Shown: positions 16,422-25,460 of the stretch, piece after piece | Position numbering within the stretch: position 1 is the first letter of the stretch | Layout: each line of letters opens with the position of its first letter | Source: Kiritimatiellia bacterium | Lineage (GTDB): Bacteria > Verrucomicrobiota > Kiritimatiellia > RFP12 > UBA1067 | Assembly: GCA_017613085.1 (NCBI GenBank) | Contig: JAGAEL010000206.1 | Span: 1 to 35,997 of the forward strand | Direction of reading: 5' to 3' | Length of the DNA stretch: 35,997 nucleotides | Made by a program: the position numbers and the translations under genes | The notes under the pieces: model-generated | Seen by the model: the letters and a program-made list of their open reading frames with translations, nothing else | What the model was told of the DNA's origin: nothing | Databases searched by the model: none

Positions 16422-17780
16422 TCACGGCAACTTCGTGAGGGCTTCCGCGATTTCCTCGTCCGTCGGGATCTTATCGACCATCGTGCCGTCGTTGAAACTC
16501 TGGTACGCGGTCAAGTCGAAATAGCCCGTGCCGGTCAAGCCGAATACGATGTTCTCTTCGCGGTTCGCCTCCTTGCAGGCGAGGGCTTCGTTGACGGCGC
16601 CGAGAATCGCGTGGCTAGATTCCGGCGCGGGCAGGATGCCTTCCGTGCGAGCGAACATTTCCGCCGCCTTGAATACGGCGGTCTGTTCCACGCTCACGGC
16701 CTCCATCAATCCCTCGTCGTAGAGTTCGGAAAGGATGCTGCTCATGCCGTGGAAGCGGAGGCCGCCCGCGTGGCTCGGCGAGGGAATGAAACGGCTTCCG
16801 ATCGTGTACATCTTCGCCAGCGGGCAGATGTTGCCCGTGTCGCAGAAATCGTAGGCGTAGCGTCCGCGTGTGAAGCTCGGGCACGAGGCTGGCTCGACAG
16901 CGATGATGCGGTAGTCCGCCTCGCCGCGAAGCTTCTCGCCCATGAACGGGGAGATGAGGCCGCCGAGGTTCGAGCCGCCGCCCGCGCAGCCGATGATGAC
17001 GTCCGCCTTGACGCCGAGTTTGCGGAGTGCCATCTGTGTCTCCAGACCGATCACCGACTGGTGCAGAAGGACTTGCGACAAGACCGAGCCGAGGACGTAA
17101 CGGTACCCCTCGTGCGTACAGGCCGCTTCAACCGCCTCCGAAATCGCGCAGCCGAGCGAACCGGTCGTGCCGGGGAAATCGGCGAGGATCTTACGGCCGA
17201 CCGCCGTGGTGTCGGACGGGGAAGGCGTCACCTGGGCGCCGTAGGTGCGCATGACTTCGCGCCGGAAGGGCTTCTGCTCGTAGGAACATTTCACCATGAA
17301 CACGCGGCAGTCAAGCCCGAAGAACGCACAGGCCATCGAGAGCGCGGTGCCCCACTGGCCGGCGCCGGTTTCCGTCGTGACGCCTTTCAAGCCCTGCTTC
17401 TTGGCGTAGTACGCCTGGGCGATGGCGGAATTCAACTTGTGGGAACCGGAGGTGTTGTTGCCCTCGAACTTGTAGTAGATGTGGGCGGGCGTCCCGAGCG
17501 CCTTTTCCAGGAAATAGGCGCGGACAAGCGGGGAAGGGCGGTACATCCGGTAGAACTCGCGGACGGGACGGGGAATGGGGATCTGCTGCGTATCGTTGTC
17601 CAGCTCCTGCGCGACCAGCTCGTCGCAGAATACCGTGCTCAACTCCGCCGCCGTCATCGGTTGGCGCGTCGCCGGGTTGAGAAGCGGCGCCGGCTTCGTC
17701 TTCATATCGGCGCGGACATTGTACCAGCACTCCGGAAGTTCATTCTCGGCAAGATACGTTTTGTAGGGAATCTCAGACAT
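16422..17780 (-). CDS. trpB2: Tryptophan synthase beta-like protein, TrpB2 type
   Basis: 452 aa, pyridoxal-phosphate enzyme expected to make tryptophan from indole and serine. The PLP lysine is K115 in NTSGSHKLNSA. The phosphate loop is CAGGGSNLGG, and the segments ETGAGQWGTALS and PSPSHAGGLRFHGMSS are typical of the TrpB2 branch. The N-terminal extension (YKTYLAENELPECWYNVRAD) also marks TrpB2 rather than TrpB1. No trpA or other trp genes adjoin it, consistent with TrpB2 working alone as an indole scavenger. It is transcribed alone from a good promoter upstream. A distinct beta-replacement activity is possible. Confidence 0.95.
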   Translation of the reverse strand: MSEIPYKTYLAENELPECWYNVRADMKTKPAPLLNPATRQPMTAAELSTVFCDELVAQELDNDTQQIPIPRPVREFYRMYRPSPLVRAYFLEKALGTPAHIYYKFEGNNTSGSHKLNSAIAQAYYAKKQGLKGVTTETGAGQWGTALSMACAFFGLDCRVFMVKCSYEQKPFRREVMRTYGAQVTPSPSDTTAVGRKILADFPGTTGSLGCAISEAVEAACTHEGYRYVLGSVLSQVLLHQSVIGLETQMALRKLGVKADVIIGCAGGGSNLGGLISPFMGEKLRGEADYRIIAVEPASCPSFTRGRYAYDFCDTGNICPLAKMYTIGSRFIPSPSHAGGLRFHGMSSILSELYDEGLMEAVSVEQTAVFKAAEMFARTEGILPAPESSHAILGAVNEALACKEANREENIVFGLTGTGYFDLTAYQSFNDGTMVDKIPTDEEIAEALTKLP

Positions 17781-17845
17781 GGTTTTCCTCGCGGTGATGT
17801 TCCTGTGGGTGGAGGCGCGAACGGTCGCGCCTCAAAACGCCCGGA

Positions 17846-17874
17846 ATGTTACTCTAAATAGAATCACCTGTCAA
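17846..17874 (-). promoter_or_regulatory. Sigma-70-type promoter of trpB2
   Basis: On the minus strand a perfect -35 TTGACA (reverse complement of 17869-17874) is separated by 17 bases from a -10 TAACAT (17846-17851). It points towards the trpB2 start at 17780, leaving a leader of roughly 60 bases. It is divergent from the nagB promoter about 55 bases away. Confidence 0.7.
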
Positions 17875-17927
17875 AATGATTTTGGCGTTTATTGAAAAGG
17901 TTGTCCAGAAAAGGGTTCTTCGGGTTA

Positions 17928-17956
17928 TTGACAGTTCGGGTGGGGTGGTGTAAACT
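17928..17956 (+). promoter_or_regulatory. Sigma-70-type promoter of nagB
   Basis: A perfect -35 TTGACA (17928-17933), a 17-base spacer and a -10 TAAACT (17951-17956) precede nagB. The start codon at 17990 has a strong AAAGGAG site. The leader is about 27 bases. No operator-like palindrome was noticed between the promoter and the gene. Confidence 0.75.
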
Positions 17957-17989
17957 TTCTTCCACGTTTCGATTTCAAAGGAGAGACAC

Positions 17990-18751
17990 ATGCAAATTTC
18001 GATTTCCAACACGATGGAAGAGGCGAGCGCGCTCGCCGCGAAGTTGATTGAAGACGCGGTCCGGACGAATCCGTTCACGGTTCTCGGTCTGGCGACCGGA
18101 AGCACGCCGCTTCCGCTCTATGCCGAATTGGCCAAGGCTTGCAAGGAAGGGCTGGACTTCAGCCGCGTCCGTTCCTTCAACCTGGACGAGTATTACGGAC
18201 TCGCGCCCGAGCATCCGCAGTCCTACCACTACTTCATGAAGGAGAACCTGTTCTCGAAGATCAACATCGATCTCAAGAACACGCGCGTCCCCGACGGCCT
18301 CGCGAAAGACGTCCCCGCCTTCTGCAAGGCGTATGAAGAGGAGATGAAGGCCGCCGGCGGCGTGGATATCCAGGTGCTCGGTATCGGCAGCGACGGGCAC
18401 ATCGGGTTCAACGAACCCGGATCTTCGCCTGTTTCGCGTACCCGCCTCGTCTCCCTCACCCGTCAGACCATCGTCGATAACACCCGCTTCTTCGCGAACG
18501 AGTCCGAAGTTCCGCGCCAGGCGATCTCGATGGGCATCGGCACGGTGATGGAAGCCCGCACCTGCCTGTTGCTGGCGTTCGGCAAGAACAAGGCGAAGGC
18601 GGTCAAAGGGATGGTCGAAGGCGGCATCTCGCAGTTCTGCCCCGCCTCCTTCCTGCAGATGCATGCGTCGGCGTACGTCTTTTTGGACGAGGACGCGGCG
18701 AGCGATCTGGAGTTGAAGGATTACTACAAGGAAATCGGGCTCTCCCGGTAA
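17990..18751 (+). CDS. nagB: Glucosamine-6-phosphate deaminase
   Basis: 253 aa. Converts glucosamine 6-phosphate to fructose 6-phosphate and ammonia. Key segments: LATGSTP (34-40) for phosphate binding, FNLDEYYGL with the general-base Asp (D66), and GIGSDGHIGFNEP with D135 and H137. The length is usual for the family. It heads a short run with dtd (21 bases downstream) and a membrane protein. Biologically it would consume amino sugars released by the GH20 enzyme at 25461 or by cell-wall recycling. No nagA lies in the window. Confidence 0.96.
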   Translation: MQISISNTMEEASALAAKLIEDAVRTNPFTVLGLATGSTPLPLYAELAKACKEGLDFSRVRSFNLDEYYGLAPEHPQSYHYFMKENLFSKINIDLKNTRVPDGLAKDVPAFCKAYEEEMKAAGGVDIQVLGIGSDGHIGFNEPGSSPVSRTRLVSLTRQTIVDNTRFFANESEVPRQAISMGIGTVMEARTCLLLAFGKNKAKAVKGMVEGGISQFCPASFLQMHASAYVFLDEDAASDLELKDYYKEIGLSR

Positions 18752-18772
18752 TTCCGCCTATCGGGAGACGCC

Positions 18773-19240
18773 ATGCGTGCGGTTGTGCAGAGGGTAGCCC
18801 GTGCATCCGTCACGGTAGGAGAGGAACGCCTTGCCGAAATCGGCAGGGGGTTCCTTGTCTTGCTTGGCATGACGCATGACGACACCGTGGACGATGCCGC
18901 GTGGATCTCCCGCAAGATTGCCGGGCTGCGTGTTTTCGACGACGAGGACGACCACATGAATCTCTCGCTCCGCGATGTGGGCGGAAGCGTCCTCGTTGTC
19001 TCGCAGTTCACCCTTTACGGCGACGCCGTGAAGGGCAACCGTCCCAGTTTTGTCGCGGCCGCCCGTCCCGAACAGGCCGAGCCGCTGTATCGTGCGGTCG
19101 TGGACAACCTCCGTGCGGAACTGGGGCGGGACCGTGTCGGGACCGGGCGTTTCGGCGCGGATATGCGCGTCGAACTGGTGAATGACGGTCCTGTTACCAT
19201 TTTGCTGGAAGGGAAGGGGAACCGTGCCGGAGCCGCTTGA
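18773..19240 (+). CDS. dtd: D-aminoacyl-tRNA deacylase
   Basis: 155 aa. Hydrolyses D-amino acids (and glycine) mischarged on tRNA. The start [13 protein letters not shown] is characteristic. The two family motifs are present: SQFTLYGD at 77-84 (catalytic Thr in the loop) and the cross-subunit NDGPVT at 137-142, the form expected of bacterial DTD. It lies 21 bases after nagB and overlaps the next gene by 17 bases. With the editing-capable AlaRS at 5156 it covers removal of misacylated tRNA-Ala species; that link is functional, not positional. Confidence 0.96.
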   Translation: MRAVVQRVARASVTVGEERLAEIGRGFLVLLGMTHDDTVDDAAWISRKIAGLRVFDDEDDHMNLSLRDVGGSVLVVSQFTLYGDAVKGNRPSFVAAARPEQAEPLYRAVVDNLRAELGRDRVGTGRFGADMRVELVNDGPVTILLEGKGNRAGAA

Positions 19241-19799
19241 ACAGCCTGTCCCTCAGACCCCGGCGGATCCTGCGGGGGAAGCGAGGGAGGAACCCGTTCC
19301 CGCCGGGACGGACGTGGAGCAAACCCCGCCGGTTAAACGGCGGCGTGGGCACCCCTTCCGTGAATGGGGCGGGGATGCGGCGATCGCGTTTTTTTCGCTT
19401 CTCGCGATTATTCTGGGGGCGCTCATCTGGTTCCAGCCGCCCTTGTTCCGTTCCTCCTCCCCGCGTGTGACGTATTCTTTTCTCGGCAAGGCGCGCCAGG
19501 ACGCGATCCTCTATCGTCCGGTCGCGATGCCCACGCGGTACTACATCAAGCTTCCCTACGAGTTGCAGAAGACCTACCGCTGGTTTTCCGTGGATTTGCG
19601 GCGCGAAGTCTGCGCCATCTTTCCCGGGCCTTCCCGGAGTTTTTTCGGGCTTCCCGCCATCCGCCGGAGCGATCCCTTGGGGCTCGACTTGGAATTCCGC
19701 CATCTTGACAACTCGGAATGGCGTGTCGGTTTTTTTGAAGATTCCATTGTCTTTTCCAACGCCATCCTTTCCGTCCGTCTGGAAAACAACGCGAAGTAA
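19224..19799 (+). CDS. Hypothetical single-pass membrane protein
   Basis: 191 aa from GTG 19224, which is preceded by GGAAGGGGAA and overlaps the dtd end by 17 bases. Not recognised. Residues 1-47 are Pro/Glu-rich and end in a basic patch (KRRRG). Residues about 51-70 form one transmembrane helix ([19 protein letters not shown]), suggesting a cytoplasmic N-terminus. The remaining 120 residues ([16 protein letters not shown], ending in [11 protein letters not shown]) look like a small periplasmic beta domain. It may be specific to this lineage. A longer frame upstream of the GTG lies inside dtd and is not preferred. Confidence 0.7.
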   Translation: MPEPLEQPVPQTPADPAGEAREEPVPAGTDVEQTPPVKRRRGHPFREWGGDAAIAFFSLLAIILGALIWFQPPLFRSSSPRVTYSFLGKARQDAILYRPVAMPTRYYIKLPYELQKTYRWFSVDLRREVCAIFPGPSRSFFGLPAIRRSDPLGLDLEFRHLDNSEWRVGFFEDSIVFSNAILSVRLENNAK

Positions 19800-19829
19800 C
19801 GCACGCCCATCGGACAGACAAACAAGATC

Positions 19830-19990
19830 GCCATTCGGACGCGACGGGGCGCCTCCCTCCCTTTGTGGCCTTTGTGTTCTTTGCGGCTAGAACCACAGAC
19901 CGACACAGACGCGACGCGCTTACGCTTGCGCCATTCGGAATCAAGGCGAGCGTTAGCGAAGCCTGTCCGTGTCCGTCCGTGGTTAAAAAA
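19830..19990. repeat. Intergenic repeat cluster between the dtd operon and the GH51 gene
   Basis: An inverted family A copy is at 19837-19861. Its flank at 19863-19890 (CTTTGTG/TTCTTTGCGGCTAG) reads, on the other strand, like the flanks of the copies at 911-927 and 33814-33841. Further on, ACCACAGACCGACACAG (19892-19908) and GTCCGTGTCCGTCCGTGGTT (19965-19984) form imperfect inverted arms. No gene is supported in 19800-20104. An extended reading of the GH51 frame into this area encodes only repeat sequence. Confidence 0.65.
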
Positions 19991-20036
19991 TGTCAACGTG
20001 TCAAACCACTCGCGGTGCATCGCCGCGAATATGGGC

Positions 20037-20065
20037 TTGTAGGCGGTATCGAAATTCGCTATAAT
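20037..20065 (+). promoter_or_regulatory. Promoter of the GH51-GH78-GH20 operon
   Basis: A -35 TTGTAG (20037-20042), a 17-base spacer and a perfect -10 TATAAT (20060-20065) lie 40 bases upstream of the GH51 start at 20105. The leader is short (about 33 bases) and carries AGGAAAGGA before the ATG. No clear operator palindrome was seen. Confidence 0.7.
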
Positions 20066-20104
20066 GGTCTCCGTCAAAACCCATGTAGGAAAGGACGAGA
20101 GAGG

Positions 20105-22693
20105 ATGAAGAAAATCGCAAAATCGGGGTTTTCAGGGTACAGGAACACGCTTGCCGCCCTTGCGGTGATTGGTCTTGCGGGGACGATAACAGCCGCAGAA
20201 ATACCCGCTGCGGATGCGCTGGCGCACCGCTGGCGGTTTAATGGGGATGTCGCGGATTCCGTGACGGGCACGGAAGCGAAGCAGATCGGCAAGCCGGAGC
20301 TTACGGCGGCGACGCTCGTCCTGCCCGGCGGCAAAAAAGGTTCGGGGGCGCTCGACCTCGGGACGGATCTGCTTCCGGCGGACGGCTCGGACGTCACGAT
20401 CGAGGTGTGGGGGACGCTCAAGTCCGTCCATCCATGGGCGCGCATCTTCGACTACGGTTCGGACGACAAGAACTACTTTACGATGGCGTGGAGTTACTTC
20501 GACCAGCCTGGCACGGACAGCATCGAGATGTGCTGCGACGGAAAGAAGCGTTCTGCGTTCAAGACGCTGTGTCCGTACAAGGTCGGAACGCCGTACCACA
20601 TCTCCGTGACGCTCATGAACAACGGGAACGGTTCCACGACGATGCGTGCGATGCGCCGCAATGCGAAGACCGGCGCAATCGAGCGTGAACACCGCCAGCT
20701 CTACAGCGGATGGACGCTTGCGTCCATCAAAAAGCCGCACCTACTTCTCGGCGGTTCGCAGTATGCGGCTGACGGCGACGCGGGCGCGGAGTATGACGAG
20801 GTTCGCGTATGGAAGGCCGTGTTGACCGACCGGCAGCTTGCGGCGAACGTCATCGCGGGACCGGACATCCTGCCCGCGAAAGTCTCCGTTTCGACGGAAC
20901 GCGGCGCGAAGCCGGTCCCCGCTTTCATCTTCGGGCAGAACATCGAGCATACGCGCTCGGCGGTGCAGGGCGGGCTTTCCGCGCAGCTCGTCAAGAACCG
21001 CAAATTCGCCGGCAAGCCCTCGCGCATCGGTGTCGCGATGATGTGGAAGCCCTACGGTTCCAAGGCGTTATATCACCAGGCAGAGGGGCTCTCCTGCACG
21101 CGCCATGCGAAGCGCAGCCGGATGTTCCGAAAGAACGAGCGCGCCTCGCAGGTGATCGGGTGCCTTGACGAGAAGGGCGAGGCGGGCATCCGCCAGGAGG
21201 GGATCGGACTGCGCGGCGGAGTCGCGCACAACTTCAGGGCCGTCGTCAGCACGCTCCATCCCGTCGATACGCCCTTCGTGCTGCGTGTCGCCGCGAACGG
21301 AAAGCTCCTCGCCGAACGCGCGTTTACGGTGAACACAAAGAAGCGCGACGACTGGACGCGCATCGCGTTCGACTTCACGGTGGAGAAGGACGTCACGGCG
21401 GAGATTTCTATCGGCGTGAAGGGGAGGAAGTACGGGATTGTGGGCGCCGTCTCGGTGATGCCGGCGGACAACTTCCGCGGGATGCGCGCGGACGTGATCG
21501 AGCACCTGCGCGACATCGGCACCTCGATCGTCCGCTGGCCGGGCGGCAACTTCGCGGGCGAGTACCGCTGGCGCGACGGGCTCATCGCCGACCCTGACGA
21601 GCGCGCGCCGCTTCAGGCGTACACCGAGATCGAATCGCAACCCCATAGCCTCGGCTACGACTCGAACGACATCGGCATGGAGGACATCCTCGCACTCTGC
21701 GAGCGGATCGGGGCGCAGCCGTTTTTCACCCTCAACGCGACGTGGGAGGAACCGCAGGATTCCGCCGACTGGGTGAAGGCGTGCAGGGGGCGCGTGAAGC
21801 TGTGGTCGCTCGGAAACGAAATGGGCTATGGCCACATGGAGGGGCCTAAGGGCGCGAAGGGCTACACGGACATGGTGCGTCCTCACGCGGAGGCGATGCT
21901 CAAGGTCGATCCGACGCTCACGATCACGGCGTCGGGTCCGTACCCGTGGGGCGGGAACGACTGGATCGAGGACAGCGCCAAGGCGCTCAACGACGTCGCA
22001 CCTGTGATCTCCTACCACCGCTACGACATCTGGAACGGCTGCATCTACGACTACACCACGCCCGAAAGCACGGAAAGGCTCTTCGCCGCCGTGTCGCAGT
22101 GCGTTGACAAGACGATGGACACGCTATGCGCCTTCCGTTCGCGCCTTCCGTGGAACATTGGAATATCCTACGACGAATGGAATCTCTGGTATATGTGGTA
22201 TCGCAAGGAGGCCATCGTCGAGGGGCTTTATGCGGCGAAGATGCTCACGGGATTCATGCGCAGCTGGGAGGACGCGGGGCTCACGTACGTCTGCTACTTC
22301 CAGGCGATCAACGAGCAGGCGATCTGCGTGAGCCCGTTCGAGAGCCACCTTACGTCGCTCGGCGAGGCGATGCGCCTCTGGAAGGGGCACGTGGGCGGTG
22401 TCCCGGCGCGGACGGGACAAAGCCCGTCCCTCCCGGACAATGCCTTTGTCACGGATGCGCCGGACGGCACGCGCTACGTGACGTTCTACAACTTCTCGAC
22501 CGTGGAGCCCTGCACGTTCCGTATCCCGACGGACGGGCGAGGGAAGATTGTCGCGGCGGAGACGCTTGTCCCGAACGGCTTGGAGAGCGGCTGCCGCTTT
22601 GAACGCAAGCCGGGAACCGGCAAGGTTGTCGGTGGATTCTACGAACTGACGCTCACACCCGCTTCCCTTTCCTGTGTGAGACTCGAGAAATGA
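20105..22693 (+). CDS. Secreted GH51-type alpha-L-arabinofuranosidase with LamG domain
   Basis: 862 aa. A signal peptide ends near residue 31 (TITAAEI). Residues about 36-260 form a LamG/concanavalin-like domain (HRWRFNGDVADSVTG, VTIEVWGTLKS, EYDEVRVWKAVLTD). The GH51 region follows: FGQNIEHTRS at the barrel start, SIVRWPGGNFAGEYRWRDG, the acid/base E572 in SLGNEMGYGH, and the nucleophile E691 in SYDEWNLWYMW. A C-terminal beta domain ends in LSCVRLEK. Expected to release arabinofuranose from plant arabinans or arabinoxylans outside the cytoplasm. Residues about 766-778 derive from a repeat insertion. ATG 20105 has a strong ribosome site and gives the signal peptide. It overlaps the GH78 gene by four bases (ATGA). 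Confidence 0.9.
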   Translation: MKKIAKSGFSGYRNTLAALAVIGLAGTITAAEIPAADALAHRWRFNGDVADSVTGTEAKQIGKPELTAATLVLPGGKKGSGALDLGTDLLPADGSDVTIEVWGTLKSVHPWARIFDYGSDDKNYFTMAWSYFDQPGTDSIEMCCDGKKRSAFKTLCPYKVGTPYHISVTLMNNGNGSTTMRAMRRNAKTGAIEREHRQLYSGWTLASIKKPHLLLGGSQYAADGDAGAEYDEVRVWKAVLTDRQLAANVIAGPDILPAKVSVSTERGAKPVPAFIFGQNIEHTRSAVQGGLSAQLVKNRKFAGKPSRIGVAMMWKPYGSKALYHQAEGLSCTRHAKRSRMFRKNERASQVIGCLDEKGEAGIRQEGIGLRGGVAHNFRAVVSTLHPVDTPFVLRVAANGKLLAERAFTVNTKKRDDWTRIAFDFTVEKDVTAEISIGVKGRKYGIVGAVSVMPADNFRGMRADVIEHLRDIGTSIVRWPGGNFAGEYRWRDGLIADPDERAPLQAYTEIESQPHSLGYDSNDIGMEDILALCERIGAQPFFTLNATWEEPQDSADWVKACRGRVKLWSLGNEMGYGHMEGPKGAKGYTDMVRPHAEAMLKVDPTLTITASGPYPWGGNDWIEDSAKALNDVAPVISYHRYDIWNGCIYDYTTPESTERLFAAVSQCVDKTMDTLCAFRSRLPWNIGISYDEWNLWYMWYRKEAIVEGLYAAKMLTGFMRSWEDAGLTYVCYFQAINEQAICVSPFESHLTSLGEAMRLWKGHVGGVPARTGQSPSLPDNAFVTDAPDGTRYVTFYNFSTVEPCTFRIPTDGRGKIVAAETLVPNGLESGCRFERKPGTGKVVGGFYELTLTPASLSCVRLEK
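22402..22437 (+). repeat. Palindromic repeat inserted in frame in the GH51 gene
   Basis: Arms GACGGG (22411-22416) and CCCGTC (22423-22428) flank a short loop, followed by CCTCCCGG, the hallmark end of the genome's palindromic repeats read in reverse. The encoded residues (about 766-778, PARTGQSPSLPD) lie between the catalytic barrel and the C-terminal beta domain, a tolerant linker position. The frame is maintained. Confidence 0.5.
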
Positions 22694-25416
22694 AAAAACT
22701 CGTTTTCCGGGCGGTCGCGGTATTTTTTCTTGCGTCGCATGCGTTCGCGGCGCATACGGAGGGGGCGGCCGCCGCATATGCCGACAATGTGGCGTTCCCG
22801 GTGACGCTGGCGTATCCCGCCGGCGGCAAGCCGCAGGTGTTGCGGCTGGATCTCGGCGCACCGGGTTTCGGCGGTTACGCCGTCTTCGACGTCGCGTCCG
22901 TGAAAGGCAGTCCCGTGCTGCGGATCGCCTACGCGAACCATCCCGACGGTCTCGGCGAGAAGGGATGCTTCACCCGCGAGACGAGTGCCCGCTACCTCGG
23001 TCCGACGTTCGACATTCCCGCGCTCCCCGGCAACATCAACCGTCACGAAATCTACCACATCTGCCGCACAGGGCGGTTCGTCGCGCCTCTCATCCAGGGG
23101 CAGGAACGCTACGTGCGCGTCCAGTTGGACACGCCCGGTTCGGAGGTGACGCTTTCCTCCTTCAAGATCGAAAACGCGAAGGTGTTCCGCGAAGGGAAAT
23201 TCACCGGGACGTTCAACTGCTCCGATCCTCGCCTCGACAAGCTCTGGCAGATCAGTGCGTGGACGTGCCAGATCGCCGCGTTTCCCGATCACAACGCCTG
23301 GAAGTGCGCGGGCGGGCGTCTTCTGCCGCGCAAACTGGAGGCGGCGCAGGGGGAGGGATGGTGCCGCAGGACCTCCCCGTGCGACGGCGTTCTGACGGTG
23401 GAATACGAATTCGATGCCAACCCGCACGTGCCGCAGGGACGTTTCCATATTCTCGCCGGTGACAGGCGTACCGAAACCGTGCAGACCTCCACGAATGAGA
23501 TCAAGACGGCATCCGTCACGATCCGCAAGGGGGAACGGTTCGGTCTCGCGCTGGAGAAGGAGTCGTGGCCGGTCGTCCACAAGATGCAGATTGTCGGCGG
23601 CGGCGTGGTGCGTTGGCAGAGCCGTTTCGAGGAGGCGGACGGATTGGACGAATGGGATTTCCCGCGCACGGTGTCCTACGTCGCGGACGGCGCGAAGCGC
23701 GACAGGCTCATCTGGAGCGGCGACCTATGGTGGGCGGAACGGAATCTTTTTTATTCATTCCCTCCCGGCGACGAGCCGTATCTGCGCGGCTCGGTGGAAC
23801 TCCTCGGCTTCAACCAGACGCCCGCCGGTTACGTCCACGCCTGTCCGTACGCGGAACGCGCCGCGCCGCCGGTGGACGGCGAATACGGCCCGTTTCCCTC
23901 CGACGAATTCGCCGCGTGGTTCGTGCCCGTCCTGCGCGACTACTACCTCTACTCCGGCGACGCGGCGACCCTGCGCAAGCTCTATCCGAACGTGTGCAAG
24001 TTGATGGACTACCTTGCCGCGCACACGGCAGAGGACGGTACGTTCATCCAACGCGCCGAGACGTCCAAACACGCCTGTAACCTCAAACTCGGCGACACGT
24101 CGCACCGCGCCTACATGGACATCCTTCTCTGGAAATGCTGCAAGGACGCGGCGGCGATGGCGGCGGATCTCGGCGATGATGCCGGACGCAACCGTTTCGA
24201 GACGTGGGCGGAGAAACTTTCGTCGGCGATCCGCTCCCGTTTCTGGAAAGAGGAACAGGGGTTCTTCGCGCTCTCCGACAAAATTCGCGGTTTCGGTTTC
24301 GAGGCGAACGCCCTCGCGCTCGCCGCCCGGTTCGCGACGCACGACGAAGCCCTCCGGATTGCGCCGCACCTGAAGCGTACCGGCCACGGGAAGTTCCAGG
24401 CGCTCGCCGCGCGCGGCTTGATGGAGTACGGGTTCACGGAAAGGGGGCTCAAGGCGATTGCCGCGCATAACTGGTTCAAACTTCTCGATCCCGCCTGGAA
24501 AGGGGCGCATACCACCACGGAGTGCATGGGGATGATCCGCAAGGGATGGGGCGACGAATCGCATCCCGACACGGCCATCGCGGGTCTGCTTTCTGCGGGG
24601 CTGCTGGGCGTTGTGCCGACTGCGCCGGGGTATGCGGAATTTTCCTTCCGCCCGCATCCGTGCGGCCGTGTTTCTTGGGCGAAGGGGAAGGTTCCCACAC
24701 CGCACGGTGAAATCGATGCCGCGTGGCGGATGGAGGAGGGTAATCTTGTGGTGTCGCTCGTCGTTCCCAAGGGGACGACGGTATCGGTCGTGCTTCCGAA
24801 GTGTGAAGGGGTGACGTTGAATGGTGTCGAGGCGGTCGGCCTTGACGCGCTTGCGCCGGGCGAGTACGCGATGGTCGCGAAGAACGTGTCCCCGTCCGCC
24901 CTGGCCGATCCCGTTACGGATGATGCGGCCGGCGAATCGGAGAAGGAACTGCGCATCACGGCGTCGTCTTCGCACGAAGAAGGCGGGTGGAGTCTGCGGA
25001 ATCTTACCAAGCCGATGAACGCGCGAAGGGCGAAGGGGTGGAGTACCAAGGCGCATGGAAGCGCGAAGACGGAAGCGTGGCTCAAGATCGATTTCGGCGC
25101 GGTGAAAAGCGTCGAACGGCTTGAACTGTGGGCGCGGGACGACACCCGGTCGGTGGACGGCGGCGTGGCGGGATTCCCGAAGTCGTTTGCGGTGGAGGGG
25201 GTGGACGAGTCGGGCGCGTGGCGCGTGCTGAAGGAATTCCGAAACGCCGCTCCGCCTGATCCCGTGAAGCCGTTTGTGGTGGACTTCTACACGGTAATCG
25301 GGTATCCTAAGGTGAAGTCTTTGCGTATCCGTGCAGAGGAACTGGGAACACCGGCAGCCGACGAGCCGAACGTCTGGCGGCTTCAATTCCGGCGCCTCTC
25401 CGTTACGCGGCAATGA
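22690..25416 (+). CDS. Secreted GH78-type alpha-L-rhamnosidase with C-terminal F5/8 domain
   Basis: 908 aa with a signal peptide (residues 1 to about 20). N-terminal beta domains lead to a six-hairpin barrel (about 310-660). The catalytic signature DGAKRDRLIWSGD places acidic residues D333, D338 and D345 with the 5- and 7-residue spacing of GH78 enzymes, with Asp at the position often held by Glu. A candidate base is E611 in TTTECMGM. The C-terminal beta domain (about 660-740) is followed by a discoidin/F5-8-type carbohydrate-binding domain (about 750-905, AWLKIDFGAVKSVERLELW). Expected to cleave terminal rhamnose from pectins, arabinogalactan or glycosides. It overlaps the GH51 gene by four bases, and GH20 follows 44 bases later. 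Confidence 0.87.
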   Translation: MKKLVFRAVAVFFLASHAFAAHTEGAAAAYADNVAFPVTLAYPAGGKPQVLRLDLGAPGFGGYAVFDVASVKGSPVLRIAYANHPDGLGEKGCFTRETSARYLGPTFDIPALPGNINRHEIYHICRTGRFVAPLIQGQERYVRVQLDTPGSEVTLSSFKIENAKVFREGKFTGTFNCSDPRLDKLWQISAWTCQIAAFPDHNAWKCAGGRLLPRKLEAAQGEGWCRRTSPCDGVLTVEYEFDANPHVPQGRFHILAGDRRTETVQTSTNEIKTASVTIRKGERFGLALEKESWPVVHKMQIVGGGVVRWQSRFEEADGLDEWDFPRTVSYVADGAKRDRLIWSGDLWWAERNLFYSFPPGDEPYLRGSVELLGFNQTPAGYVHACPYAERAAPPVDGEYGPFPSDEFAAWFVPVLRDYYLYSGDAATLRKLYPNVCKLMDYLAAHTAEDGTFIQRAETSKHACNLKLGDTSHRAYMDILLWKCCKDAAAMAADLGDDAGRNRFETWAEKLSSAIRSRFWKEEQGFFALSDKIRGFGFEANALALAARFATHDEALRIAPHLKRTGHGKFQALAARGLMEYGFTERGLKAIAAHNWFKLLDPAWKGAHTTTECMGMIRKGWGDESHPDTAIAGLLSAGLLGVVPTAPGYAEFSFRPHPCGRVSWAKGKVPTPHGEIDAAWRMEEGNLVVSLVVPKGTTVSVVLPKCEGVTLNGVEAVGLDALAPGEYAMVAKNVSPSALADPVTDDAAGESEKELRITASSSHEEGGWSLRNLTKPMNARRAKGWSTKAHGSAKTEAWLKIDFGAVKSVERLELWARDDTRSVDGGVAGFPKSFAVEGVDESGAWRVLKEFRNAAPPDPVKPFVVDFYTVIGYPKVKSLRIRAEELGTPAADEPNVWRLQFRRLSVTRQ

Positions 25417-25460
25417 GTGTACACGCTGTGTTTGTAACGCACAAAAGAAAGGAAACAGAG

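Noticed and set aside
19865-20104. Upstream extension of the GH51 frame
   Set aside because: It translates repeat and promoter sequence; the ATG at 20105 has a ribosome site and a signal peptide.
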